From Myxococcota bacterium (GTDB taxonomy: Bacteria > Myxococcota_A > Polyangia > HGW-17), in contig JAHJLU010000434.1 in assembly GCA_018821745.1 (NCBI GenBank), forward strand, positions 1 to 15,583: a stretch of DNA of 15,583 bases. Direction: 5' to 3'. Positions within the stretch are counted from its first letter, which is position 1. Each line of letters opens with the position of its first letter. Of the stretch, positions 1-5,989 are shown in pieces. The position numbers and the translations under genes are program-made. The notes under the pieces were generated by a model that saw nothing but the letters and a program-made list of their open reading frames with translations, was not told the DNA's origin and did no database searches.

Positions 1-385
1 AGCTTCCCCCGAACTCGCAGCCCGAGGTATCAAACCGGCAGATGGAGTTACAGGCAAGCGCACCTGCCCCCAGCTCAAGATCCTCACAGGTGGTGCCGCC
101 CAGAATGGAGCCATCACACTGCTCCCCGTACAACTGGTGGAGCACACCGTCCCCGCATCTCCCCGCTCCTTCGCACTCTGTCACGTCGAGTTGACACTCA
201 TCACTGCAGCCGATGGTGCCGCCATAATACCCCTGGCCAGTGCAGGTTGCCCCTCCCAGCGCGTCACCGTCACACTCTTCTCCCGTATCGATCACGCCGT
301 CACCGCAGTCGTCACCGGTGACCGTCTCCTCCTTGCATCCCGCAAAAAGGGTGAACACTGCCAAAATAAGTACAACTCGTTTCAT
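1..385 (-). CDS. Myxococcus-type cysteine-rich repeat lipoprotein (5' part, runs off window)
   Basis: Reading from ATG at 385 leftward, 128 codons are open to the window edge, so the C-terminus is missing. Residues 1-17 are a lipoprotein signal, MKRVVLILAVFTLFAGC, with the lipobox ending at Cys17. The mature part is built from a repeat: CGDGVIDTGEECDG, then LGGATC, then GTIGCSDECQLDVTEC, followed by a second copy starting CGDGVLHQLYGEQCDG, then LGGTTC and LACNSICRFDTSGC. This is the pattern of the Myxococcus cysteine-rich repeat, common in surface or secreted proteins of Myxococcota; the cysteines are presumably paired as disulfides outside the cytoplasm. GGAGG lies about 6 nt upstream of the ATG, and a good sigma70-like promoter sits at 457-484. 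Function is unknown: such repeats usually decorate large lipoproteins or adhesin-like proteins. The repeat-family assignment is confident, the role is not. Confidence 0.85.
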   Translation of the reverse strand, partial: MKRVVLILAVFTLFAGCKEETVTGDDCGDGVIDTGEECDGDALGGATCTGQGYYGGTIGCSDECQLDVTECEGAGRCGDGVLHQLYGEQCDGSILGGTTCEDLELGAGALACNSICRFDTSGCEFGGS

Positions 386-456
386 AACATCCTCCAGCGT
401 CGTACACAGCCAGGTCCCGCCGTGGACAACCCGATTCATGACATCCAATGGAAGTA

Positions 457-484
457 AGTGTACGCGAAAACCGACCCAAGTCAA
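457..484 (-). promoter_or_regulatory. sigma70-like promoter for the Cys-rich lipoprotein
   Basis: On the minus strand, TTGACT (484-479) and TACACT (462-457) are separated by 16 bp. Transcription would start near 450, giving a leader of about 65 nt before the ATG at 385. Confidence 0.5.
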
Positions 485-586
485 TGCAGGGGGACAGGAG
501 CGGACGATGGCCAGCGGGAAATGTATCCGCCCGGGTCCACGGGGAATCCCAGTCCCACATCTGGAGCCCTTCCGGGAAAAGTCAGC

Positions 587-615
587 TTGACTCGGGTAAA
601 AAGGCACATTAAAAC
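587..615 (+). promoter_or_regulatory. Candidate sigma70-like promoter for nfu
   Basis: TTGACT at 587-592 and TAAAAC at 610-615 are separated by 17 bp. The -35 is good and the -10 matches 4 of 6. It would give a leader of about 130 nt containing the inverted repeats at 611-721. The -10 overlaps the left arm of the AAAACCC/GGGTTTT inverted repeat. Confidence 0.35.
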
Positions 616-692
616 CCTTCTTTGCACCAGGGTTTTGCCCATCGTTTACCCACAACATTTTTCCCCGAACCCTTTTCAGGAAGGGGATACCA

Positions 693-721
693 CCCGGGCC
701 CGGGCGCTGAAAAGCTTTTTT
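693..721 (+). promoter_or_regulatory. GC-rich palindrome plus T-tract in the nfu leader
   Basis: CCCGGGCCCGGG (693-704) is a perfect 12-bp palindrome. It is followed by GAAAAGC and six T residues (716-721), 31 nt before the nfu start. The parts resemble an intrinsic terminator or attenuator, but the T-tract is 11 nt away from the palindrome, so a normal terminator is doubtful. It could equally be a protein-binding site or chance. Confidence 0.25.
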
Positions 722-751
722 CTCGCCTCTGCGTCCCACGGAGTAATCGCC

Positions 752-988
752 ATGAGTGAAGATTTAAAAGCAAAAGTTGAAGCAGCCCTCGACAAGGTAC
801 GGCCGGCCCTGGCCAATGATGGCGGCGGCGTGGAGCTGGTTGACGTCACTGCTGAAGGTGAAGTTCAAGTGCGCCTGCAGGGTCACTGCTATGGATGTCC
901 TTTCTCCCAGATGACCGTGAGAAATCTGGTGGAGAAGGTGGTGAAGCAGGAAGTTCCTGAAGTCACCGCCGTTGTAAATATCCGCTGA
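752..988 (+). CDS. Nfu-type (NifU C-terminal domain) iron-sulfur cluster carrier
   Basis: This is a 78-residue protein made of one NifU C-terminal (Nfu) domain. Such proteins accept a [4Fe-4S] or [2Fe-2S] cluster from the SUF/ISC machinery and hand it to apo-proteins in the cytoplasm. The family signature is clear: VRPALANDGGGVELV near residues 16-30, then GHCYGCPFSQMTV with the cluster-binding CxxC at Cys46 and Cys49, and EKVVKQEVPEV close to the C-terminus. The start ATG at 752 is chosen because GGAG lies 8 nt upstream (740-743) and the domain begins at once. An in-phase extension to 458 adds 98 residues of no recognisable content and is rejected. It stands alone with its own candidate promoter, and no suf or isc genes are nearby. 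Small single-domain Nfu proteins are common in anaerobes and deltaproteobacteria. Confidence 0.93.
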   Translation: MSEDLKAKVEAALDKVRPALANDGGGVELVDVTAEGEVQVRLQGHCYGCPFSQMTVRNLVEKVVKQEVPEVTAVVNIR

Positions 989-1017
989 AGCTCCTGATTT
1001 TTCTTTTCTCTCTCGTG

Positions 1018-1046
1018 TTGACCCCGAGCGGACAACATATTATATT
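1018..1046 (+). promoter_or_regulatory. Strong sigma70-like promoter of the lipoprotein-murB unit
   Basis: TTGACC at 1018-1023 and TATATT at 1041-1046 are spaced exactly 17 bp apart, and each matches 5 of 6 consensus bases. Initiation near 1053 would give a leader of only about 17 nt that contains the AGGAGG ribosome site at 1059-1064. Confidence 0.65.
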
Positions 1047-1069
1047 GGCACCACTGTCAGGAGGCTCAA

Positions 1070-1552
1070 ATGAAGAAAAAATCTGTGGCACTGTTTTCCA
1101 TGGCCATGTTTTTATTACTGACCGGGTGCGGCGATCCTTGCGAGAAGGCGCTCAATAAGGCCGAAAGTTGCTTTAAGAAACAAAAGGGCAAGGCAACAAA
1201 AGCCGAAGGCCCGCGGTTCACCCAGATCTGCAAGATGAACCGTGACAAATTCAAAAAGTGCTTGAAAATCAAAGACTGCGTGAAGTATCAGGCGTGCATT
1301 TCCAAAGCGGGAACCGACCCCAAGGCCCTCAAAGAATTCAATAAATTCAATATGCTCGCTCCGAAAAAAGTAGAAGCGAAGCCCGCAGATCCCGTGGCCC
1401 CTGCAGAGAAAGCGGATCCCATGGCAGCAGAGACAAAACCCGCTGACCCCATGGCTGCAGACACAAAACCCGCAGATCCCATGGCGGCAGAGACAAAACC
1501 CGGGGATCCCATGGCCCCCGCGGACACAAAACCCGCTGACCCCATGAAATAG
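1070..1552 (+). CDS. Lipoprotein with paired CX9C motifs and repeated KPADPMA tail
   Basis: This 160-residue protein is of unknown function. Residues 1-20 are a textbook lipoprotein signal (MKKKSVALFSMAMFLLLTGC, lipid Cys20). The mature N-terminal domain is Lys-rich with six further cysteines in regular spacing: C24-x9-C34, C54-x9-C64 and C70-x5-C76. The first two pairs resemble the CX9C helical-hairpin arrangement, probably disulfide-bonded in the envelope. From about residue 100 the protein becomes a Pro/Ala/Asp-rich, probably unstructured tail of 10-residue units (KPADPMAAET) ending in PADPMK. AGGAGG sits 5 nt upstream of the ATG, and the promoter at 1018-1046 is strong, so this may be abundant. 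murB begins 25 nt after its stop, probably on the same mRNA. The tail could span or contact the cell wall, but that is inference only. Confidence 0.85.
   Translation: MKKKSVALFSMAMFLLLTGCGDPCEKALNKAESCFKKQKGKATKAEGPRFTQICKMNRDKFKKCLKIKDCVKYQACISKAGTDPKALKEFNKFNMLAPKKVEAKPADPVAPAEKADPMAAETKPADPMAADTKPADPMAAETKPGDPMAPADTKPADPMK
1412..1549 (+). repeat. In-frame 30-bp tandem repeat in lipoprotein tail
   Basis: Units lie at 1412-1441, 1442-1471 and 1472-1501 (30 bp each), then 1502-1534 (33 bp, one extra codon) and a partial unit at 1535-1549. Each encodes x-D-P-M-A-A-E/D-T-K-P. Differences between units are mostly at third codon positions, so the peptide repeat is better kept than the DNA. Confidence 0.9.
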
Positions 1553-1577
1553 CCGTCACCACCCCCTGGATCCCATC

Positions 1578-2513
1578 GTGTCAAACACCCCATCACCCTT
1601 TGCGGGGCTCAAAGAGCTCCTGGAAAACGAAAATATCCTCGTGGTGTCCGATTATCCCCTGGGCAGGAACACTACCTATGGCCTTGGCGGAACTGCGGCA
1701 CTGGCTGTGTTCCCCGAAAATCCGGACCAACTGGGCGCCGCGCTTGCGATGGTCGTGAGACAGGGCCTCACCCCCGATATTTTCGGCGGTGGCTCCAATG
1801 TCCTTGTGGCCGACTGTGGCAGCACCAGACCCACCATCGTCCTGAACCGCATGACACACATCGGGTTCAGCCAAGACCGCGTGTCAGCTGATGCGGGTGT
1901 TCCCTCATCGGCCATCGCGGCGGGCGCCCTGGCCCACAGCCTCACGGGCGCAGAGTTTCTCACGGATCTCCCCGGATCCATCGGCGGCGCCGCCTATATG
2001 AACGCCAGGGCCTTCGGCAGCGAGATGAGCCAAATCCTCGTCAGCGCCCGGGTGGTTGATCCCCTGGGAAATGTCAGCACCCTTGCGTTCACCCCTGCAG
2101 ATTTTGCTTACAAGCGCTCTCCCTTCCGGGAAAAGGCGCTTATCGTCGCGCAGGTGACCCTTGCCCTCTCGGCGGGCGACGAAGCGACCATAGCCGCTGC
2201 CATGGAAGCCAACGCCGCCCACCGCCGGAAAAATGAAGAAGATAAATGGCCATCCTGCGGGTGTGTTTTCAAAAATCCCATGGCGTATGGCCAGTCAGCT
2301 GGTAAAATCATTGATGACCTCGGGCTCAAGGGCTTTGGCACCGACAACGCATGGGTCCACCGTCAGCACGCCAATTTTGTGGTCCACAACGGCAAAGCCT
2401 CTTCCACCGAAGTGCGGTGGGTCATGGAGCAGGTCCGCCAGCGCGTCCTCGATGAGCGGGGAGTAGCGCTTGAATTTGAAGTCGAATTTGAAGGAGACTG
2501 GGAGTCAACATGA
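1578..2513 (+). CDS. murB: UDP-N-acetylenolpyruvoylglucosamine reductase MurB
   Basis: MurB reduces UDP-GlcNAc-enolpyruvate to UDP-MurNAc with FAD and NADPH, the second committed step of cytoplasmic peptidoglycan precursor synthesis. The 311-residue length fits. Visible motifs are NTTYGLGG (31-38), the FAD-binding loop FGGGSNVLV (69-77), LPGSIGGAAYMNA (131-143), AYKRSPF (177-183) with the conserved basic residue, SCGCVFKNP (226-234) and the C-terminal LEFEVEFEG with Glu301. The proton-donor position that is Ser in E. coli MurB is Cys229 here, a substitution also found in other MurB proteins. The start is GTG at 1578, with no strong ribosome site. It begins 25 nt after the lipoprotein stop, so coupling with that gene is likely. 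The stop overlaps the next start (ATGA). Confidence 0.95.
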   Translation: MSNTPSPFAGLKELLENENILVVSDYPLGRNTTYGLGGTAALAVFPENPDQLGAALAMVVRQGLTPDIFGGGSNVLVADCGSTRPTIVLNRMTHIGFSQDRVSADAGVPSSAIAAGALAHSLTGAEFLTDLPGSIGGAAYMNARAFGSEMSQILVSARVVDPLGNVSTLAFTPADFAYKRSPFREKALIVAQVTLALSAGDEATIAAAMEANAAHRRKNEEDKWPSCGCVFKNPMAYGQSAGKIIDDLGLKGFGTDNAWVHRQHANFVVHNGKASSTEVRWVMEQVRQRVLDERGVALEFEVEFEGDWEST

Positions 2514-3103
2514 ACGGGTTTCGCACCCTCATCCCTCTGGGCACCCTCATCTTCCTGGCGCTCTGCCCCAATCCGGTGCAGGCGCAGGAAGAAAAAATGG
2601 GGATTCGATCCCGCTTCAGTTTTGCCTTTGGCGGCAATCTGGGATTCGGCGATCAGGCATCTGCGGGGATCATCGGAGGCGTCCGGTTCATGGGGGTCGC
2701 CGGGGCCGACATCGAGTACGACTTTAACCGCGTGGCCGAGACACCCCTCCCCACCAGCCGCAAAGTGAGTGATCTCCATTTTGTTCCCAACCTCAGGTTG
2801 GGCGGCACCGTCTATTTTTACCGGAAGAAACGATACGCCACCTTCGCCACCGGTGGACTGGGGATCGATCTGGGCACCTCCAACCGGGTGAATCTCTTCG
2901 CCGGGTCAGGCATCGAGATCACCTTCGTCAAGGATCGCATCACTCTGTGCATCTCACTCCGTTTTTATTTCCCGCGTCCCGTTGACGTGGAAAAACAACG
3001 GGAGCAGCTGCTCATGGAGGGGAAACCCTCACTCCCCGCCTACACCGATTACTATAACTTTGACACCTACCAACTCAACTTTGCGGTCAAGATAGTCTAT
3101 TAG
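2510..3103 (+). CDS. Predicted outer-membrane beta-barrel protein
   Basis: This is a 197-residue exported protein. Residues 1-26 are a Sec signal peptide (hydrophobic core LIPLGTLIFLALC, cleavage likely after PVQA26). The mature chain alternates polar and hydrophobic residues with many Gly and aromatic residues, for example RFSFAFGGNLGFG, IIGGVRFMGVAGADIEYDF, LRLGGTVYFY, TFATGGLGIDL and ITLCISLRFYF. It ends NFAVKIVY, a C-terminal aromatic typical of BAM-inserted barrels. About eight strands would fit its size, like small OmpA/OmpX-type barrels, but I recognise no specific family. The ATG overlaps the murB stop by 4 nt and has GGGAG 5 nt upstream, so its translation is coupled to murB. A segment near 165-185 (RPVDVEKQREQLL) is charged and could be a loop or turn outside the barrel. 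Function is unknown. Confidence 0.75.
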   Translation: MNGFRTLIPLGTLIFLALCPNPVQAQEEKMGIRSRFSFAFGGNLGFGDQASAGIIGGVRFMGVAGADIEYDFNRVAETPLPTSRKVSDLHFVPNLRLGGTVYFYRKKRYATFATGGLGIDLGTSNRVNLFAGSGIEITFVKDRITLCISLRFYFPRPVDVEKQREQLLMEGKPSLPAYTDYYNFDTYQLNFAVKIVY

Positions 3104-3106
3104 AAT

Positions 3107-3134
3107 TTGACTATTTTTCCCCTTTCTGTAAGTA
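3107..3134 (+). promoter_or_regulatory. Weak candidate promoter before the 88-residue gene
   Basis: TTGACT at 3107-3112 is a good -35, but the best -10 at 16 bp spacing is only TAAGTA (3129-3134). It lies in the 50-nt gap after the barrel gene. An internal promoter is possible but weakly supported. Confidence 0.2.
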
Positions 3135-3153
3135 TTTCCCCGTGAGGTAGTCA

Positions 3154-3420
3154 ATGAGCAGAAAATACGACAAACCCGAACGTGCCCGGCGATACGCCAA
3201 AACTATCGCCTCCGACATTAAACTTTACAACATGAAAGCCCTGGAAAAGGCCCTCATGGAAGACAATGTCTTCGAGGCGCTCAGTGACCAGATCGAAGAG
3301 GGGCGCACTCACTTCAAAGAACGGGTCACTGCTGAAATCCTTGACCTGCAGATCTACGAGAAGGTCCTCGTTGATGTTCTCCTCTACGAAATGCGCCACG
3401 TCAAGGCCCCCATCTTCTGA
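3154..3420 (+). CDS. Small helical protein with ERARRYAKTIASDIKLYN motif, function unknown
   Basis: This 88-residue, highly charged protein is almost wholly helical and has no signal peptide or membrane segment, so it is probably cytoplasmic. It begins MSRKYDKPERARRYAKTIASDIKLYN, continues with a helix around VFEALSDQIEEGRTHFKERV (39-58) and ends with a helix rich in Leu and Val. The R-A-R-R-x-A-x-x-I-x-S-D-I-x-L-Y-N segment resembles a helical motif that I recall from the C-termini of various deltaproteobacterial proteins, here standing alone. I recognise no function. GAGG lies 6 nt before the ATG. It sits between the barrel gene and rluD, with gaps of 50 and 47 nt. Stand-alone conservation and its reading frame make it a real gene. 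Confidence 0.8.
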   Translation: MSRKYDKPERARRYAKTIASDIKLYNMKALEKALMEDNVFEALSDQIEEGRTHFKERVTAEILDLQIYEKVLVDVLLYEMRHVKAPIF

Positions 3421-3467
3421 TCCCGTCGGTCCCTCTATCCCCTTCACTTCATAAGCAGCGTACAACC

Positions 3468-4409
3468 GTGGACAGTCCCGATATTTTTCTCTTATGCACC
3501 ACCAGCGGTTCCCGCGTGGATGCCCATGTGGCCGAGTGCACCGGTGAGTCCCGCGAGCGGGTGAAAGAGGCCCTGATCCAGGGACTCCTCACGGTAAACG
3601 GCCGAATGGTCAAAGCCTCCTCCAGGGTCAAAAAGGGCGATGAGATATCGGGGACCCTTCCTCCCCTCCCCCTCTCCGAGGCAATCCCGGAGAAGCTCCC
3701 TCTGACCATTGTCTATCAGGATGAACACCTGCTGGTGGTCGACAAGAAGGCGGGAATGGTGGTCCACCCCGCGCCGGGACACGATCGGGGGACGCTGGTC
3801 AACGGCCTCCTGGGGCTGGGGGTTTTCGCGACGGAGCTGGGTGATTCGCGGCCCGGAATCGTCCACCGCATCGACAAGGACACCAGCGGGCTGCTGGTTG
3901 TCTCCCGCACCGTTGCCGCCCGGGAGGGGCTCGTGGAACAGTTCAAGGTCCACTCCATCAAGCGTCAGTACCTGGCCATTGTCTGCGGGATCGTCTCTCC
4001 CGCCGGGGGAACCTGGGACACGCTCCACGGGAGAAATCCCCACCACCGGCTGAAGTTCTCCTCCACCGTAAAGACCGGCAAGCGGGCTGTGACCCGCTAC
4101 GAGACCGTGGAGACCTTCGGGAGCCTCGGGTCTCTCCTCCGTGTCACCCTCTCCACGGGCCGCACCCACCAGGTGCGCGTCCACTGCACCGATCACGGTC
4201 ACCCCCTCATCGGCGACCCCCTCTATACCCGCCGCGGGTCCCCACCCGAGGTCACGGCGCTGGGAGAGAAACTGGGGCGCCAGGCCCTCCACGCCGCGCT
4301 GCTGGGTTTTGACCACCCCGTAACCGGCGAGTACCTTGAATTTTCCTCACGCCTGCCCGAGGACATGCAGCAGACCATCCTCGCGCTTCGAGAGCTAGCC
4401 CATGACTGA
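3468..4409 (+). CDS. rluD: RluD-type 23S rRNA pseudouridine synthase
   Basis: This 313-residue member of the RluA/RluD family isomerises specific uridines to pseudouridine; RluD acts on helix 69 of 23S rRNA during late 50S assembly. An N-terminal S4 RNA-binding domain covers about residues 12-62 (SRVDAHVAECTGESRERVKE, then LTVNGRMVKASSRVKKGDEI). The catalytic domain follows: EHLLVVDKKAGMVVHPAPGH (86-105), the active-site motif HRIDKDTSGLLV (133-144) with catalytic Asp136, and GRTHQVRVH (231-239). The start is GTG at 3468 with a poor ribosome site; it gives a normal S4 beginning. The last 8 nt overlap the next gene. Adjacency of rluD to the PgeF/YfiH gene is also seen in E. coli, which supports RluD over the related RluA and RluC. 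Confidence 0.9.
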   Translation: MDSPDIFLLCTTSGSRVDAHVAECTGESRERVKEALIQGLLTVNGRMVKASSRVKKGDEISGTLPPLPLSEAIPEKLPLTIVYQDEHLLVVDKKAGMVVHPAPGHDRGTLVNGLLGLGVFATELGDSRPGIVHRIDKDTSGLLVVSRTVAAREGLVEQFKVHSIKRQYLAIVCGIVSPAGGTWDTLHGRNPHHRLKFSSTVKTGKRAVTRYETVETFGSLGSLLRVTLSTGRTHQVRVHCTDHGHPLIGDPLYTRRGSPPEVTALGEKLGRQALHAALLGFDHPVTGEYLEFSSRLPEDMQQTILALRELAHD

Positions 4410-5166
4410 AATCCAGACCATCAGCGCTCCTGTCCTGAACCTGCCCGGCGTGGCCCACTGTTTCACCACACGCCTTGGTGGCAATTCCGCCCCCCCCTAC
4501 CATCACGCCAACATGCATTTCCGCAAGGGTGGCAACCAGGCCGACGTCTTTGCCAACCGCGAGCTGGTACTCAAGGCGTTGGACCTGCCTCCCGGCAGCC
4601 TCAGACTCGTGGATCAGGTCCACGGCAGCCGGGTGGTGCTGGCCAACGGACTCTCCCTGGCCGAGACCGAGGTCATGGAGGCCGACGGCCTCGTCACCAC
4701 CCACAGGGGCACCACGGTAGCCGTGTACGTGGCTGACTGTCTCCCGCTGCTCCTGTATGCTCCCGGTGGTGTTGCGGCCCTCCACGGTGGATGGCGCAGC
4801 GTGATCGCCGGCATTCTCCAGGAGGGGATCGCGCTGCTGGGGGAACAAACCGGCGCGAACCCCCGGGACTTCCACCTGGCCATCGGCCCGGGGATCGGTC
4901 CCTGCTGCTTTGAGGTAGGACCCGAGGTGACCTTACAATTCCGCGATCAGAACCTTGAAGAACACATCCTCTCCCTCCCGGGCAAGGAAAAGGAACACAT
5001 CGATCTCCCCGGAGCCGTAAAGAGCCTGGCCCTCAGGGCGGGCCTCATGCCCACCAATATCTGGAGCAGCAACCTGTGCACCATGTGCCGCGATGATCTC
5101 TTTTACTCCTACAGGCGGCAGGGGTGGCCCACGGGACAGATGATGGGAATTATCGGACTGAACTGA
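4402..5166 (+). CDS. pgeF: PgeF/YfiH family peptidoglycan editing factor (multicopper-oxidase-like, laccase domain)
   Basis: This 254-residue protein is of the YfiH/DUF152 family. In E. coli PgeF removes wrongly made UDP-MurNAc-L-Ser so that L-Ala is kept at position 1 of the stem peptide; other family members show purine nucleoside or phenol-oxidase activities. The metal-site signature is complete: DQVHGSRV with His74, ADCLPLLL with Cys113 and AALHGGWRS with His128. It also has EADGLVTT (93-100), IGPGIGPCCFEVG (161-173) and the C-terminal LCTMCRDDLFYSYRRQG, where CT and YSYRR are family hallmarks. It overlaps rluD by 8 nt and shares an apparent transcript with murB, which makes a cell-wall precursor role plausible here. 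No export signal is present. Confidence 0.92.
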   Translation: MTEIQTISAPVLNLPGVAHCFTTRLGGNSAPPYHHANMHFRKGGNQADVFANRELVLKALDLPPGSLRLVDQVHGSRVVLANGLSLAETEVMEADGLVTTHRGTTVAVYVADCLPLLLYAPGGVAALHGGWRSVIAGILQEGIALLGEQTGANPRDFHLAIGPGIGPCCFEVGPEVTLQFRDQNLEEHILSLPGKEKEHIDLPGAVKSLALRAGLMPTNIWSSNLCTMCRDDLFYSYRRQGWPTGQMMGIIGLN

Positions 5167-5259
5167 CGGTTTCATCGGGATGGGTCCAAACAGGCCCCAC
5201 AGCGGCTACGGAGCTGAAAAGGCGGGGAAGGGTTTTTACACGGGCGGTGTTGGGAGTCC

Positions 5260-5288
5260 TTCCAAATTCCACGCAATTGGGGTACACT
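5260..5288 (+). promoter_or_regulatory. Weak candidate promoter of the coiled-coil/solenoid set
   Basis: TACACT at 5283-5288 is a fair -10, and TTCCAA at 5260-5265 is a poor -35 at 17 bp spacing. The 159-nt gap 5167-5325 contains no better match and no clear terminator hairpin, so read-through from pgeF is also possible. Confidence 0.2.
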
Positions 5289-5325
5289 GCCCTCTCAACT
5301 TCGTCATTACAAGCAGGCTTGATCC

Positions 5326-5985
5326 ATGAGTGCAGATAAAATTGAGAAAAAAGACAGCAAAAAGAAGGTGACCGACATCGAGCAGGGTCACGTTGTCATC
5401 GATGTGGCCAAGAAGCTCCTTCGAACCACCTGGGGCATGCGCATCGGGCTGGGAATCGTCGGCCTCCTGCTCTTCTTCATCGGTTACATCATCGGCAACT
5501 GGGGCACCTCGGAGCTGCGCGGCGAGGTCACCAATAAAAAGGGAGAGATCAATGATCTCCTTGCAGTTAACAAACGAATCTCCGATGAAAAGATGAAGCT
5601 CAACGGGCTGGTCACGGATCTAAAAATCAGGCTCTCCGATTCCAAATCCAAAATGCGCTTCTTAAAGCAGCGGGTCAAGATCCGAAAACCCCTCTACGAC
5701 GCCCTGGAGATGTGGAAGACCAAAAACAAGACAGAGACCGAAGAGAAGCTCTACGCGGCCCTCATCAACCTCAAGAGCGAATCCTCGGGCTCCATGGGCC
5801 TCTCCAGATGGTTCTACGACACCGCTATCCGCAGACTCACCGCGTCAATCCAGCACATCAAAAACGGCTGTCCCTTCCCCGCCGACTCCAAATTGTCGGT
5901 GGAGGAAAAGGAAAAGGCGTGTCACTCGACCATCCTGATGACCATCGCACACGCCACAGAGATACTGCCGGCACCAAAAGAGTAA
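5326..5985 (+). CDS. One-pass membrane protein with coiled coil, unknown function
   Basis: This 219-residue protein is unrecognised. The first 37 residues are charged and Lys-rich (KIEKKDSKKKV) and would lie in the cytoplasm. Residues 38-57 form one strong membrane helix (MRIGLGIVGLLLFFIGYIIG). Residues 62-120 look like a coiled coil (heptad-like spacing in GEINDLLAVNKRISDEKMKLNGL). The C-terminal 100 residues are a mainly helical periplasmic domain with two cysteines (Cys182, Cys199) that could form a disulfide. The topology resembles small inner-membrane scaffold or division-type bitopic proteins, but no motif supports a specific role. The ribosome site is weak (AGCAGG about 9 nt upstream of the ATG). 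Only 4 nt separate its stop from the next start, so the two genes are almost certainly co-translated and may interact. Confidence 0.8.
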   Translation: MSADKIEKKDSKKKVTDIEQGHVVIDVAKKLLRTTWGMRIGLGIVGLLLFFIGYIIGNWGTSELRGEVTNKKGEINDLLAVNKRISDEKMKLNGLVTDLKIRLSDSKSKMRFLKQRVKIRKPLYDALEMWKTKNKTETEEKLYAALINLKSESSGSMGLSRWFYDTAIRRLTASIQHIKNGCPFPADSKLSVEEKEKACHSTILMTIAHATEILPAPKE

Positions 5986-5989
5986 TCCC

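Larger units (their letters stand above)
386..751. other. Divergent intergenic control region with inverted repeats
   Basis: These 366 bases separate the leftward Cys-rich lipoprotein from the rightward Fe-S carrier gene. They hold candidate promoters for both directions (457-484 minus, 587-615 plus). The plus-strand leader then carries several self-complementary stretches: AAAACCC 611-617 with GGGTTTT 630-636, CCCTT 670-674 with AAGGG 681-685, the 12-bp perfect palindrome CCCGGGCCCGGG at 693-704, and AAAAGCTTTT at 710-719 running into six T residues at 716-721. An open frame crosses the area from 458 in phase with the Fe-S gene, but its first 98 codons have no recognisable content, so I treat the region as non-coding. 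Confidence 0.6.

Noticed and set aside
458..751. In-phase N-terminal extension of the nfu gene by 98 codons
   Set aside because: The extension has no recognisable domain, covers the promoter and palindromes, and has a poor start. ATG 752 has GGAG at the right distance.
1412..1549. CRISPR-like array
   Set aside because: The 30-bp repeats are contiguous, in frame and have no spacers, so they are a coding tandem repeat.
3492..4316. 274-codon open frame antisense to rluD
   Set aside because: It is a shadow of a clearly conserved gene in GC-rich DNA, with Gly/Gln/Val-rich content and no motif.
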